64,000 bases of DNA, taken from contig CM051456.1 of assembly GCA_028274465.1 (NCBI GenBank), positions 87,654,753 through 87,718,752 of the forward strand, written 5' to 3'. The translations under genes and the position numbers were made by a program. The DNA comes from Plantago ovata (lineage: Eukaryota; Streptophyta; Magnoliopsida; Lamiales; Plantaginaceae). A model generated the notes under the pieces. The model worked only from the letters and a program-made list of their open reading frames with translations. It had not been told where the DNA came from and ran no database searches. This document shows positions 46,636-59,558 of the stretch, piece by piece. The stretch's first letter is position 1, and the number at the start of each line of letters is the position of its first letter.

Positions 46636-46873
46636 ACTATTAGAGAGTTTTTGACATAGACTTTGACAGTCATTCTACCCAGTTTTCTTAGAGAAAATAA
46701 AAACTCTCCCCTCCTCTTAGCCACCCACGCGCGCGCCACCTTCCGGAGGAATCGCCGCCCCATCTTCTTGGTCACAAAAAGAATATCCTAGCATTCTTTC
46801 CGATAGGATGTTCATCCGTGGATACCAAGGTTGAGGTTTTAGGAGCTGGAAACTAACTTTTATTGTCTTGCAG

Positions 46874-46959
46874 ATAATCTAAGTATTGCAGATATCTTCG
46901 ACTTCGACGAAGGAGAAGATACACCGGATTATTACGAAGACTTGGAAGCTGCTTTGAAA
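46874..46959 (+). other. Exon-like 86-base segment in D LTR
   Basis: It is preceded by a pyrimidine-rich acceptor (TTTTATTGTCTTGCAG) and followed by GTAAGG, a good plant donor. It has an open frame coding for an acidic peptide (core DEGEDTPDYYEDL). The segment is 86 bases with the same borders in the 3' LTR (51002-51087) and the solo LTR (31915-32000). It may be a captured or LTR-borne exon. Confidence 0.45.
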
Positions 46960-47090
46960 GTAAGGTTAGTCTTCTAATTGACGTGTTTAAATATATATAC
47001 GGCATATACCTAATCAATTAACCTGTATGTTAAGAAATTTTTTGAAATTCCGCTGCGTACCCTAGGGGTAACTCTGACCGTATTTTCTTA

Positions 47091-49146
47091 GAAGCTGAAT
47101 ACCTCGAAGAAGAGATGTTAGATGACATGATAGAACTTGAAGAAATTCAAGACTTTGACACGCGCGAACATGAGTTCTCTAAATCTTCTGATTTGGACTC
47201 AAGTTCAGTGGGAGCTTTCGAAGCAGACAAGGGTAATGATATGACACTTGCTAGGCATGTCATAGTCAGTGGGAGTCCTGTGATTAGATCAACAGTTGAA
47301 ACCACACCGATAGAACCCGTTGTCAATCAAAATGTGCAATGAGTTGCACAAGAGTAGCCTCCCGCTAGGGAACAGGGTCGCGTGGCGCGACCAGTTGCAT
47401 CAGTGCCCACTGATAGTGTTCGTGTTACACGAAGCCAGAAAAGAAAAGCACCAGAACCAGTCGAGCTCCGTAGGTCGAAGAGGATCCTAAAAGGACCTCA
47501 GAAGCAAAGCCTTATGATAGAAGACATCAGTGAACTTGATGTCGGCTTATCAGATCAGGAAGATCCCGAGACCTACAAAGAGGCAATAATTGATATTGAC
47601 TCAGACAAATGGCAAGAGGCCATGGAATTGGAGATGGACTCCATGTACCTGAACCAAGTTTGGAACTTGGTAGACTTGCCCCAAGAGGTTAGACCTATTG
47701 GGTGCAAATGGGTCTTTAAACGAAAGACAGATGCCGATGGCAAGGTACAAACGCACAAAGCTAGGCTTGTGGCAAAAGGCTACACGCAAAGGTATGGCAT
47801 CGATTACGATGAAACCTATTCACCGGTAGCAAAATTGAAGTCCATTCGAATTCTACTTGCGATAGTTGCCTTCTATGATTATGAGATCTGGTAGATGGAT
47901 GTAAAGACTGCCTTCCTCAATGTTAACCTTGAAGAAGAGGTCTATATGGTACAGCCGGAAGGTTTTATTAGTAAAACCAGGCCAACTGCTGTATGCAAAT
48001 TACAAAGATCCATCTATGGGCTAAAGCAAGCGTCTAGGAGCTGGAATATCCGCTTTGATGAAGCTGTCAAATCGTTTGACTTCATCAGTAGCAAGGAAGA
48101 TCCCTGTGTCTACACTAGGCATAGCGACAAGGGAGTCGTTTTCATGATCATCTATGTTGATGACATTTTGATCATGGGAAACAATGTCTCTATGCTAGAA
48201 GAGACTAAAGTTTGTTTATCAAGTACCTTCTCAATGAAGGACTTGGGTGAACATCCTAGGGATCAAGATCTATAGAGATAGATCCAAGAGGATGTTAGGA
48301 TTGACATAGTCCACCTACATCGACAAAAATACTGAAGCGTTATAAGATGGACGACTCAAAGAGAGGCTTTCTCCCAGCTAGGCATGGGATTGTCTTATCA
48401 GTTAAGGATAGTCCTAAAACTGATGAAGAAAGAAAGGCAATGAGTCGTGTGCCCTATGCTTCGGCAGTAGGGTCTATAATATATGCAATGAATTGCACAA
48501 GGCCCGATGTGGCATATACGCTTAGTGTCACTTGTCGACACCAACAGAATCCAGGAGTACCTCACTGGACTGCTGTAAAGAACATTCTTAAGTACCTTCG
48601 ACGGACTAAGGAAATGTTCTTGGTGTTTGGTGGAGAAGCAGAATTAAAGATGTCTGGTTATGTCGACGCTGAATTTGAATCAGATCCTGATGACTTTGAG
48701 TCACAGACAGGATACATATTCAAATTGAACGGAGGAGCTATCTGTTGGAAGAGTTCTAAGCAAGCCACGATTGCTGACTCATCCACAGAAGCCGAGTACA
48801 TTGCTGGATCAGAAGCTTCGAAAGAAGCTGTCTGGATTTCAGAGTTCTTGAAGGAATTACGGGTTGTTCCTGCTCCTAGTCCAATAACGATTTATTGGGA
48901 CAATACGGGCGCCGTCGCTCAAGCTAAGGAGACTAGATCTACAAACAAGAACGTACATGTACTTACAAAGTATCACGTTATACGTGAGATTATTGATAGA
49001 TGAGAAGTTAGTATAGAACGTATCTCTACCACGGACAACGTGGCAGATCCTTTCACTAAGGTCTTATAAGTGGAAGTCCACTTAAGACATTATGCTAATC
49101 TGGGCATTAGGCATAAAGGTGACTGGCTCTAGTCGAAGTGGGAGAT
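47091..49146 (+). pseudogene. pol remnant of element D (RT-RNase H)
   Basis: Internal sequence of only 2.06 kb. Gag, protease, integrase and the primer site are missing, and the remnant starts in the acidic linker before RT (47115-47342). RT: 47382-47894 (KWVFKRKTDADGK, KARLVAKGYTQ) ends at TAG in place of Gln before MDVKTAFLN. 47895-48275 has YVDDILI (YVDD 48153-48164), then a frameshift. RNase H 48347-49003 has GYVDAEF, STEAEYIA, WDNTGA and a final HVIREI. The polypurine tract AAGTGGGAGAT (49136-49146) directly precedes the 3' LTR. Typical non-Sirevirus plant copia. Confidence 0.88.
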
Positions 49147-51222
49147 TGATAGTGTATATGTCCTAGAGACAGTCCTTACTAAGGGCATGGTGCCCTTATA
49201 GAGGGCATATATGTACTATTACATAGGTCAACGTAATATAATATATGTTTGTTGCATTTTACTATTGAGTATCGCTTTCATATTTATATTACACCAGGCT
49301 GCAGCATGTCATATCTTTATTACTGTCTGCATTGATATTAAACATGTCCCCTCGGATAGATGACCGATCACACAGTTAGTGGGAGTTATGTGAGTTATCA
49401 TCTATCCCAAACTCTCCCTAGTCGAGGTTCATCTCGGATGTGGGGGTCTGAATGAACCAGACAAGACTAGTATGCGTGGAGGTTATACTTGTTGGAGCAA
49501 GTGTGAGCCGATCCCACGGCCACGGAACGGATCGTTGGACAATCAAGGAACGTTCCCATAACTGCGCATAGTTGTTCGAAGAAGCTTTATCGAACAATGG
49601 AAGTACCCACCGGACATTCCCATCAATGTATACTCTACACCGACGTGTCTATGGGAACCGGTGAGTTGTCGAAGTGATGCCATTCGTCCTTTGTACTTAC
49701 AGGACTTTATCATCACATTGGTTGCCCCATATCCTTGGTGGACCCGTCGATGTCAGCTCTGAATAAGCAGCTGACCTAAGACACGATCCAGGATTATGGC
49801 TACATACGAATGGGGGTGATAAGTGATTCTGTGAAGGATTCATCTCTCAAGTGTAGCACAGGAGAGCACTGCTCATAGTCGTTCATAGTTGTGATGGTAA
49901 AACCGCTGGCCAGCGTATCAATATTATTATGATGGTCATAATAGATATTGGATTCACCATGCAACTCACTGAAGACGCCCGTGGATGTATTATTGGGATA
50001 GACACTTCATCGATCCTAGATACATTCGAGCAAGTCAGATGAAGGGACGTTACCATCGCCGCGTTGAGCGCAACAGGCTTCGCAACGAAAGGGTTAGCTT
50101 TGAGAAACCTCTCAAACGCCCTCACGTATTAATATTGCAAATGGAACCGTCTAGGAATTCCATGTTGCCTAGTCTAGGACTTGCTTAATACGGTGAGGCC
50201 CAATGGGTCACACTATGTGGTGATTCAGTCTATCAGAATATCCTTGAAGATGGAATCGCAATTAATTTGGAATTAATTGTGATTGATTGATTATAATTGA
50301 TTTGGAATTAATTATAATATTTGGTGGCTCAATTAATGATTTGGAATTATTAATTGAATTGGCTAATTAATAGTATTTTATGTAAATACAATTAAAGATT
50401 ATATTTTGGAAATATAATGGAGGTTTGATTTGAAAGGATATGTTAATTAACATATGCACATGGGCAAAATCTACTTGGAGTTTGAATTGCCTTAGAACTA
50501 TAAGTGGGTCCCAAAATCGGGACCCACCTACTGTCCCTGGGAGAGCGCGCGCGCGCAGTGATGGATGAGGGGAAGGAGTTCGACTCCTTCCTCTATTAGA
50601 AGTCCAAGGGATAAGTTAGATTTTCCTGATTGAGTTTTAATTTGATTGGGAATGAATCTAAACTTGATATTGGTTTCCTTGTGCGATAAGAATTAGATTC
50701 TTATTCCTTTACGAAGTCTAATTGCTTATGCTTTAGGCTTCTATTGACTACTATATATAGTAGACTATTAGAGAGTTTTTGACATAGACTTTGACAGTCA
50801 TTCTACCCAGTTTTCTTAGAGAAAATAAAAACTCTCCCCTCCTCTTAGCCACCCATGCGCGCGCCACCTTCCGGAGGAATCGCCGCCCCATCTTCTTGGT
50901 CACACAAAGAATATCCTAGCATTCTTTCTGATAGGCTGTTCATCCGTGGATACCAAGGTTGAGGTTCTAGGAGCTGGAAACTAACTTTTATTGTCTTGCA
51001 GATAATCTAAGTATTGCAGATATCTTCGACTTCGACGAAGGAGAAGATACACCGGATTATTACGAAGACTTGGAAGCTGATTTGGAAGTAAGGTTAGTCT
51101 TCTAATTGACGTGTTTAAATATATATATACGGCATATACATAATCAATTAACCTGTATGTTAAGAAAATTTTTGAAATTTCGCTGCGTACCCTAGGGGTA
51201 ACTCTGACCGTATTTTCTTACA
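49147..51222 (+). repeat. 3' LTR of copia element D
   Basis: TGATAGTG...TTCTTACA, 2076 bases, nearly identical to the 5' LTR, which implies a fairly recent insertion. It has the same internal landmarks. GGATC (51223-51227) is the target duplication of 45012-45016. Confidence 0.93.
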
Positions 51223-51227
51223 GGATC

Positions 51228-52011
51228 AAGATACAATGAAGATGAAATTGGATGTAATCACGTCTTTCTTGATGATAATCAAGCCTCTAGATAATGGGTC
51301 TGAGCTATGGAGCTTCCAAGAGCTCTCCCCAGCAATTACAAAGTGAAAGGAATGAGAAAAAATAACTGAAAATCGAGTTTTAATGCCAAAATCGCGATCT
51401 GGATCTGAGTCCAAGCGAAAGGCTTGGCTTCTGTCAAGCACTTAGCTTGGCAAGCGAAGGGCTTGACAGGGGCCAAGCGCTTCGCCTGGAATTCCAGTGA
51501 ATCTGCCCAGAATTTCCGCCTGACTTTAACTCGCTCTACAGGGCTCATACGATGTCGGATCGGAGCGTGTAATATACCGTTGGATATCTCTTTGAGTTAG
51601 CTACGTGTGGAAGTTGGTTTGAGGTCACTACAATGCTGTATGAAAAAGTTATGGCCCAAATGGCTAGGCTGTGTCAATCATAAACACTTGAACGACTCCA
51701 AAACTTCCACCCGAACTTTTGAATTTGCTTCCAAGGTAAGGCTAAGTTCTCAAAAATGTGATTATTGGCTTAACTCGAACTAAGGACACTCACGAAAATG
51801 TCCACGGAGATCAAGGAACTTCAACGGGGTCATTTTTCATCCAAAATGCTTTGTTTTTATCTCCAAGAACACCGTTTCGTACCTAAGTGCCTGAAAATGC
51901 AAAAAACACAAAACGTGACACTATTCTACAAAACTAACCAAAAAACAAGGCTAAAAGGTAGCAAAAGAAGGTAAAAAAGACAAGATGAACGCGTCAAAAA
52001 TACGTTCATCA
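51228..52011 (-). repeat. 5' LTR of G3, second piece
   Basis: Resumes G3 LTR sequence (AAGATACAATGAAG...) after element D and ends TACGTTCATCA, collinear with 40526-41311. It includes the AAGCG-type GC block (about 51415-51490). Confidence 0.92.
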
Positions 52012-55000
52012 ACACTCAGACTGCAGCGTCATCAGCAATCCCCGTCCCCAAAAGAAAAAGGACAAGTAACCCAAGAAAGAAAACACTGGCACACAAGTCA
52101 ATACCAGTTGTCCATGATCTTTCGGATGAATCTCACACAGTTGCTGAAACACAAGTTCCAGTAGATGTTGATGCAGTGGTTACTGAAACCTACGTCAGCA
52201 ATGTTGAAGTGTTTGCGGAAGCCTTCAACAATCAACTTAATGTTGATACATCTACTGAGAAGAGACCACAAGGCAGTGGAAATGAAATTCCTGCCTCAAT
52301 CTCAGATATCTACATTGTAGATAATCTTGATGATCAGACTCTGGAACCAGTAATTGATATTGCTGCTGATATAAGAACCGCATCACTTGCTGATGCTGCC
52401 GTTGCTGAAAAGATGGTTTCTGAACAAGCAACTCATTAAATTGCTGAAGAACCAGTTGCTGAGACTGCAATGGTTCAAGTCCCAGAGGTTGCTGAAACAC
52501 CACACGAGAAACTATTCGACGACGCATCCCATGATGCTGAGAATACTGGACCTACTTCACCGAAAACATCGATTGACAAAATTCAGCTGGTGCTGAAAGA
52601 ACTAAGTCATCAAATGGAGTTGGAGATTGAAGACACTTCCAACAAATCAATCGATGTTTTCATGACAAGCAGTGAACTAAAGGGTCAAGATGTCTTTGCT
52701 CAACTTGTCATTTTAGAGACACGGGAGATTGCTGAACCCGCACAGCTTTCTCAAACAGAGCAAGAAAAGAAGTCTACTGAAGAAACAATCCCAGATATTG
52801 AAGAAGCTGTTATTGCTGAAAGGACTGAGTCACCACCTGTCCTTCTTCAGCAGGTAGTTAACTCAACCATAAACAAATCTTCACTATCTGAAACTCAATC
52901 TTTTGCTAATATAATGATTTGTTTACAGACTTCTCACGATACAAGTCAGAAGGTTGCTGAAGCCTCTGCACCAGAATCCACACCTCATGCTCAGCAGGCA
53001 GTTAAAGTTTTTGGTAATTCAACTAAGTTTGAAAACTTAGTGCTTATATCTAACTTAAAATTATTTCAGGATGAACAAGTCAAGGATGCTTCTCAAGCTC
53101 CTCAAGGAATGGAAATAGTACCAACACAAACAAGTGTGCAACATGAGCTTGCTGAATCTCAACAGGTAAATCATGTTCCAGCTTTGGACTCTAAGACTAT
53201 TATCCAAACCTTTACTGAACATAATTTTTATCTTTTCAGGCTCAAAAGGACACCACTGAAGTGGTTCACATCACTGAAGATCCGAAAGTGAGTTCTGAAG
53301 AACTTTACTCAGACTTCAAGAGAACTACCTTGTCAAGAGTTGCTAAGTCTGTCAGCAACTGGCAAAGGTACAGAAGTATGGACTTTTTTGACCTTCATCT
53401 TCATCTATCCAACAAGAAAAAGAGGATTTCTCTGCTGAAACTCGAGACCTTTGTCCACTCTATACTTCCAGAAGAATTGACATATTCTCAGCTAATGAGC
53501 TCAAATCTGATTGCTCTAATCAGAGAGAAAATGAAGGCCAAATTTAAGAGTGCCTCTCCAGCTGAACAAGTTGTGATGCTCAAGGTTTCCTTTGTACCCG
53601 TGGTGGCTGATCCCCACAAAATCAATAAAGAAGAGGAAGTTACGAGTGTTGCTTTATACAAGCAACTCGAGTTGGTTATACTGACGGATGATGTTGAGGA
53701 AGAAGAAGATGAGAACATTCCTACTGATCCCAGTGATGATGAAGGAAAAGATTCTAAGGATAAAAGGGACGATGATGATGACAATCAAGGTCCTAGTCCT
53801 GATGCTGGTGGACTAAAACTGAACATCATGACAATCAGCAAGCTGATCAAACACCAAGTCAGCAAGAATCCAATCCTGCTCCTGCTGAAACAAGTACTCA
53901 AGCACCGGTACAAGGCGCTGATACTGAAGAAGAGTACGCCAGAAAGCGCGCAGCATTGAAACATGGCAAAAGCAAGCTTTCTGATGCCGAGTTATCTTTA
54001 CTCGATGCCAAGGTCACTGATCCAAACCTTGATGATGAAGAAATGGATGAAGATTACCAAAGAGCACTTCAAAACAGTCTCCAGATTCATGCAAGCCATA
54101 CGCAGAATCTGGATATTGCTCAATCTTCAGGAGTAAAGCCTCAGGAAGTCCCCTCCCTTCCACCTACTACTGGTGAAACTCCAGTTATTGAGTCTCAAAC
54201 GTTTCCCTCAGCAACTACTCAATTAAAACTTACTACTGGTGAAACTCCAATCGTTGAGTCTGAAGCGTTGCCATCAGCAACCACTCAACCAAATGGGAAC
54301 GAAGCTGCAGATTTAGGAACCAAGGTTGCTGGCCTTGATGAATCTGACGATGAAGACGATCTTTCAGCAAATGAGGATGATCACTCAAAGAAAGGTAAAC
54401 CAACAGTGGTCGAAATTCCTCCTCCTGATTATGAACATGATGTAGGAGATGACTTAAGAAGCCATTTGCTTACAAGAGATGATCAATTCGCTTCTGAGCT
54501 TAAATTTCATTCCTTGACCCCAAACTTAGTGCCGCTCCCACGTGTGGAGGATTTTACTCCAAGAATTTTGGCACTAATGGAAGTCCACAAAGCCTGCAAA
54601 GCAGAAGATGATGCACTGCTTGCTGAGAGTCCGCTTGACATCGGAAAAATACTGGCTACTGTGCTGAAACGCACTACTACTCTTACCATAGATCAGAAAG
54701 ACATAAGTTTTTACCACAAAAGTTATGAAGAAGATGTCAGTCAAGCACTCAGACTAGCAAAATCTGCATTAGTAAAGGCTCAGACTTTCATTGAAGACAA
54801 AGTCGCAACAGAGCACAGACATGAGGAGAATCTGGTGAGTATCAATCAAGAATTGTCAAAGCTGACCTCTGATGAGCAGGCAATTATCATGAAGTACAAT
54901 AGCCTAAGTACTCTTGCTGAAAATTGCAATAAGTTCTTTTCTCTGCACATTACTCCAATGATGCAATCCATGTCTAAGGGGGAAGATAAGCAAAAGAGAT

Positions 55001-56049
55001 CTTCAAGAAAGAAAACCCCTGCTGAAGCACCACTGACAATAGAACCTCTTGCTGAAAGAGAGCAAAGTTCTAAAAGACAAGCTGAAGCAGATTCTGAGTT
55101 GAATTCAGCAAGTCCGAAATAGAGAAAAACTTCTGCTGAAACTCATGAATACTGTCACACTAAAAGTCATCAAGATCTGAATGAAGATGATGATGATGAT
55201 GAGAATCAGACTATAACTCAAGCTATAAGAGCTAGACCAATAACAGCCTTAACTCCGTCTGGCCATTCAAAGCATTTCTCTTCTGACTCAAGATCTTCAG
55301 CAAGAGATCAAGAAAATGCAAAGTCAATAAGAAGAAGGCAAAGACAGGAAGAAAAGAGGCTTGCCAGCATTTCCATTGGCTCCGGCATTGAATACACAAA
55401 GACCAGCAATGAGGAAACTACTCTGAATGTGATCAGAAATGTTCATGGTTGCTGGATCTTAAAGTTGGAAGACTTGCTGGTGAATGATTTCTTTCCAACA
55501 GCTGTACTGAATCAAATGTACACTTGGATTGATCTCAAGGTGAAAATAAAAGAAAGGGATCCTCCTTCCCTACCAAGAAACATAGCTGGGAGATGGCTGA
55601 ATCTGGAAGTCTTGGTAAAAAGAACTTCAATTGGTAAGACTGTAAAACAAGAACCAGAATTGATTAAACCAATTGATGTTGCCTATTACTCTGACCCTGT
55701 AACCAAGAAATCAAAGCAGAAACTTGGATTGATTCCTTATGAGTATTTCTATCTCACTGCTAAGGATCAAGAAGAAGATCTTCTCTGGTTAAGGAAGATT
55801 CATGCTAAAGGCATTTCAGATACACAACTTCTCCATGCCAGCAATTGGGGCATGCACTTGTGGGTGTTGCACTACAAAGAAATGAATGTTGAAAAACATC
55901 ATTACACCGCCTGCAAGAATGCAAGGATTCTTCAACTCCAAGTCCGTAAGCTACTTGAAGATTACACAAAGGACTGTGTTGAATTTACTGCACTTGCTGA
56001 GAAGAGTGTAAGGGAGATTCTGAGAAAATCATCTGCTGAAAGAGCCTAA
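52012..56049 (+). pseudogene. ORF3 of copy C, main part
   Basis: Long third ORF downstream of pol. Segments: 52012-52439 (TAA) and 52470-53291 in one frame, 53261-53959 in another, and 53956-55122 (TAG) with 55429-56049 in a third, so at least two stops and two frameshifts. In order: a basic patch (PKRKRTSNPRKK), a long acidic AE/VAET-rich region probably disordered, a conserved EELYSDFKRTTLSRVAKSVSNWQRYRSM block, a D/E run, KLSDAELSLLDAKVTD, a helical region with coiled-coil character (HRHEENLVSINQELSKLTSDEQ), and a globular C-terminal block (about 55429-56049, with NVHGCWILKLEDLLV and ASNWGMHLWVLHYKEMNVEKH). With the 5' part present in A and B the intact protein would exceed 1,400 residues. 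No signal peptide or membrane span is visible, so an envelope role is not supported by sequence. Function unknown. Confidence 0.75.
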
Positions 56050-56301
56050 GTCCCTTGTAAAGTTTTGTTTGCTGACTTTGTGTAGTTATCTCTGAACTTT
56101 CTTGTAAACTTACTGAAAGATAACTATCAACAATGAAGCTTTTGACTATTATTGGTTTTTGATTATGAAATCTACTTATGCTTACTGTTTAATTATTCAA
56201 GTATGCTTGCATTAATCAACTGATTTAGTCAACATCAGAAACCTCTAAAAGGGTAACAATTAATTTAGCCATGGATTGCTTACATCAAAAAGGGGGAAAT
56301 T
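56050..56301 (+). other. 3' UTR and polypurine tract of copy C
   Basis: No gene. It ends in AAAAAGGGGGAAATT (56287-56301), the primer tract for plus-strand synthesis, directly before TGTTAGG. Confidence 0.85.
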
Positions 56302-56434
56302 TGTTAGGAAACTTGTAATTTTGATGAGCAACTAACCATGCTAAATTAACGAAAGTCCAATAACTAGTACTCTTGAGGTCCATAGGAATTTAGAATTTTA
56401 AGGACATTGTAAAAGAGGAACGTTTGCTGAAGAC
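56302..56434 (+). repeat. 3' LTR of copy C, start only
   Basis: The first 133 bases of the S LTR (TGTTAGGAAACTTG...TTTGCTGAAGAC). It is cut by the G4 LTR at 56435, and the remainder is not found further right in this orientation. Confidence 0.88.
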
Positions 56435-57684
56435 TGATGAATGTGTATTTTACACTTTCATTTGAGTCTTTTTTACCTATTTTAGCTATCCTCTATGTTG
56501 ATTTAGCTATATTTTAGTGCATTTTATTAGAATAGTGTCACGTTTCCCTTTAGTTTTTATTTTACAGGTTTTGTTTGAAAAACGAGGTTTTCCGGGCAAT
56601 TATATTGATGTTGACAAGGAATTGGTGTTCCAGACGCCTAATTGGAGTATCTGAAAGATTCCGGATAGGATTTGAAGTCTAGGGGTCGAATGTGGAGGCT
56701 AGAAGGTCACCAGAAGTAAGAAACCGAGTCCGAAAACGGGAAGAAATCCAAAAACGCGTCGAAAACGCGTATCTGGCCGAAAAAACCTCCCGCGAATCGC
56801 CCGGGACGTGGGGCGAATCGCCCCACACCAGGCGAATCGCCCGGTGTGTGGGGCCCTTCGCCCCACACAATTCGAAGCCTATATATAGTTTCTCAGTTTT
56901 TCTCTGTTTTTCATACTTTTCCAGACCTTTTCTCTCACATTTCTCTGTAGTTTTAGGTAGGAATTTCCCAGAGCCTGTTTTGGGGTTCTTAGCTTAGGAG
57001 ATACTTTTTCATAGCAGTTTGGAACTTGTAAGATCGCGATTCTTCGGAGACTGACAACCTTCAGTAACATTGTATCTTACAGTTTTTCTACTTATTTTTA
57101 TATATCTTTCAACATGTTTTCTTCTATGATTTCTGTTGATTGCATGACAACTATGAGTAGCTAGACTTCTCGTTGGTGATAGTATGTGATTTCTTAGCGA
57201 AGGGTTAATAATTATGCTAATGGATATATCACGCATTATACTCTGAGTTATTGCTTTATTTCTTTGATCTATCTAAATCTCTATCTTCGTAACGTTGATT
57301 AATTACTGAACACAATTGGACAATTCATTGATCTTTGATCTATCTAAATCTATATCTTCGTAGTGTTGCATATTTACAACTGGACAACTCATTGATCAAA
57401 GATCTTTATGCAAAACCCGGGAATTTATGCGTGATTATTAACCTGCTATGCTTTGAATGACTATACTATCACCAATCTCCATTATCTGTTAAGAAAAACC
57501 TTTGCTAAGCCGTCTGCTGTTTTATATTCTAAGTTAGATTAGATAAAGCTAGTTATAGTCCTTAGAAATCGACACTCGAGGTTATTCTACTGCTACACTA
57601 CGGTTTTCGTTGTAGTTGTGAATTGTCTTTGGCTAAATACAAATTTATTTGATTAATTGGAACCCGACAATCCACCGTTCATCA
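56435..57684 (+). repeat. 5' LTR of G4
   Basis: TGATGAATGTG...CCGTTCATCA, 1250 bases, closest to the G2 LTR. It has a GC palindrome block (about 56788-56868) and a TATA box (TATATATA, about 56881-56888). Confidence 0.92.
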
Positions 57685-57687
57685 AAT

Positions 57688-57705
57688 TGGCGCCGTTGCC
57701 GGGGA
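57688..57705 (+). other. Primer binding site of G4
   Basis: TGGCGCCGTTGCCGGGGA, three bases after the LTR; unmutated and characteristic of plant gypsy elements with a tRNA-Asp-like primer. Confidence 0.88.
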
Positions 57706-57828
57706 CTATACTCCTTTTTTTTGTTTAGCTTATTTATATTTTCAGCATTCAATTCCTAGTTTTAGTTGTTTTTATTTTTTCTCTCTGATACTCCTTTCCT
57801 AGCTTGTCACAAATATTCAGGTCTTGTG

Positions 57829-59558
57829 ATGGCTCGCCCACTTTTGAAATCATGGGTTCAACCCAACAAAGCACTGATGAGAGGTCCGGCTATTGTTCTT
57901 TCTGCTGCAACTCGAGATTTGGAAATCAAAATTTGCATGTTCCTGCAACTCCCGAGGTTCTATGGGTTGGCTAGGGAAGATGTTATGGGATACCTGAATG
58001 ATATTGACGATTTTATCAACAATCTTCCAAGGCCCGGAGCGGGGATAACGGACGATGAGCTGAGGATGAAGGTTTTTGCTATGGGGCTTGGTGATAAAGC
58101 CAAGGCATGGTTAGGCTCTCTGGAAGCCGGATAACTAGACACCTGGGACAAGGTGTATTCTGCTTTTATGGAGAAATACTTTCCTCACACATTGACTACC
58201 GCGCTTAAGGCGCAAATCACTGGATTCAAACAGGACTATGATGAGACCATCTACACCGCTTTCGAGAGGTTCAAGGACCTCATGCACAAGTGTCCACACC
58301 ATGGTTTTGAGCTTCCTGATCTTGTCCAGCACTTCTACAATGGACTCACATATGAGAGTCAACAGGTGGTGGATTTCCAATGCCGTGGTACTATCTGGGA
58401 AGAGACCGCCGAGGATGTGTGGGCGTGTTTCGAAAGGCTTGCTAAAGGATCTCAGTCCAAGGATCCAAGAGCAATGGTTAGGAGGCGTGGACCTGAGGCT
58501 CCACCAAACCAGGAGATCCCAATGCATGAAGTGAATGGTGTGAGTGGCGATAAGTTCGAAGGTTTCGCCAATCAGATGAGGCAAGCTCTAAGTGGCCTAA
58601 TCGGAACATCTCTCTCCAACGAGGTATGTAGGGTGTGCAAGAATTATGGTCATGGGGCTCATATGTGTAGATCAGATCTAGCACGAGAAGATGTTCACTG
58701 GGGAAACCGTAGTAATCCTACCCCTAAGGTCGAAGCATCTACATCCAAGTCAGCAACTCTCTTGGATAATTTACAGAAATTGGTGGATTTCACCCAAGTG
58801 TTTTTGAAGAGATATGAGGAGGATTCGGCAAAGATCAATGCTCGCCTAGATCAATTGGAAGCTAGAGCTAGTAGAGAGCAAGGGAAGTTACATAGCAGCA
58901 CTGAGAGGTCCATTAAGCAAGTTGCTGCGTGCGAGTGTGGTGCAAAAGACGAGCCTCCATTGGCCAAGGAGGAAGATAAAGATCTGAGACTCAATGTAAG
59001 TAATGAAGAACCTAAGGATCCTGAACCAATTCCTGATAGCTTTGATGTTAAGGTTGGGATTGGTAGTCTCGATGAGGTCCGTGCTACACTAGATACGGGA
59101 TCTTACTCGAATGTGCTACCCATGAATGTGTTTGAGAAGAGTGGCCTTAGAGAGCTTTCAAAGCATAAGGACATTGTGCAACTTGCGGATGGATCCTTTG
59201 TGAGACCTGAAGGCGTTGTGAAGAACGTATTGGTTAAGATTGGTGAAGCTTCTGTGTACACCAATTTTGTAGTTATGCCGGCGCCTACACCTGGGATGGG
59301 GGATGTTGTTCTCTTGGGCGAACGTTCTTGACCAAACTACGCTCCGTGATAGACATCTACCGAAGGACTTGCACCATTGAGGTGGATGGCAAGCGAAATG
59401 TGTTACGAGCCATATCTGATCCACATGATCACTTCAATGCTTCTCACACTGTTAACTACTGTGGTCTTGCTGTCTATGTTCATTCTTATTCACAGGTTCG
59501 TGGCATGAGGAGCAGATCCATGAAAGGGAAGTCTAGTACCCTCAAGAAGAAGAGCTAG
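57829..59558 (+). pseudogene. gag-protease of G4
   Basis: The likely ATG is at 57829 (MARPLLKSWVQP). The first about 60 residues seen in G1 are missing, so the 5' end is deleted. One TAA (58132-58134) interrupts the capsid domain, but 57766-59331 is otherwise one frame. CCHC knuckle CRVCKNYGHGAHMC (about 58629-58670), coiled-coil-like KRYEEDSAKINARLDQLE, protease ATLDTGSYSNVLPMNVFEKS. A 1-base loss at the GGR motif near 59320 shifts the end (59328-59558), which matches the G1 C-terminus (KGKSSTLKKKS). Same product as G1: gag and protease only. Confidence 0.88.

Larger units (their letters stand above)
45017..47090 (+). repeat. 5' LTR of copia element D
   Basis: TGATAGTGTATATG...TTTTCTTA, 2074 bases, lacking only the terminal CA of its partner at 51222. 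It contains AT-rich palindromes (46130-46148, 46165-46183, 46202-46225), a GCGCGC run (46414-46428), a 16-base perfect palindrome CTACTATATATAGTAG over the TATA region (46620-46635) and an exon-like segment (46874-46959). No primer binding site follows. Confidence 0.92.

Noticed and set aside
52012-56049. ORF3 as a true viral envelope protein
   Set aside because: Position fits the Sirevirus env-like ORF, but no signal peptide, membrane span or fusion-type segment is visible, so I leave it as unknown.
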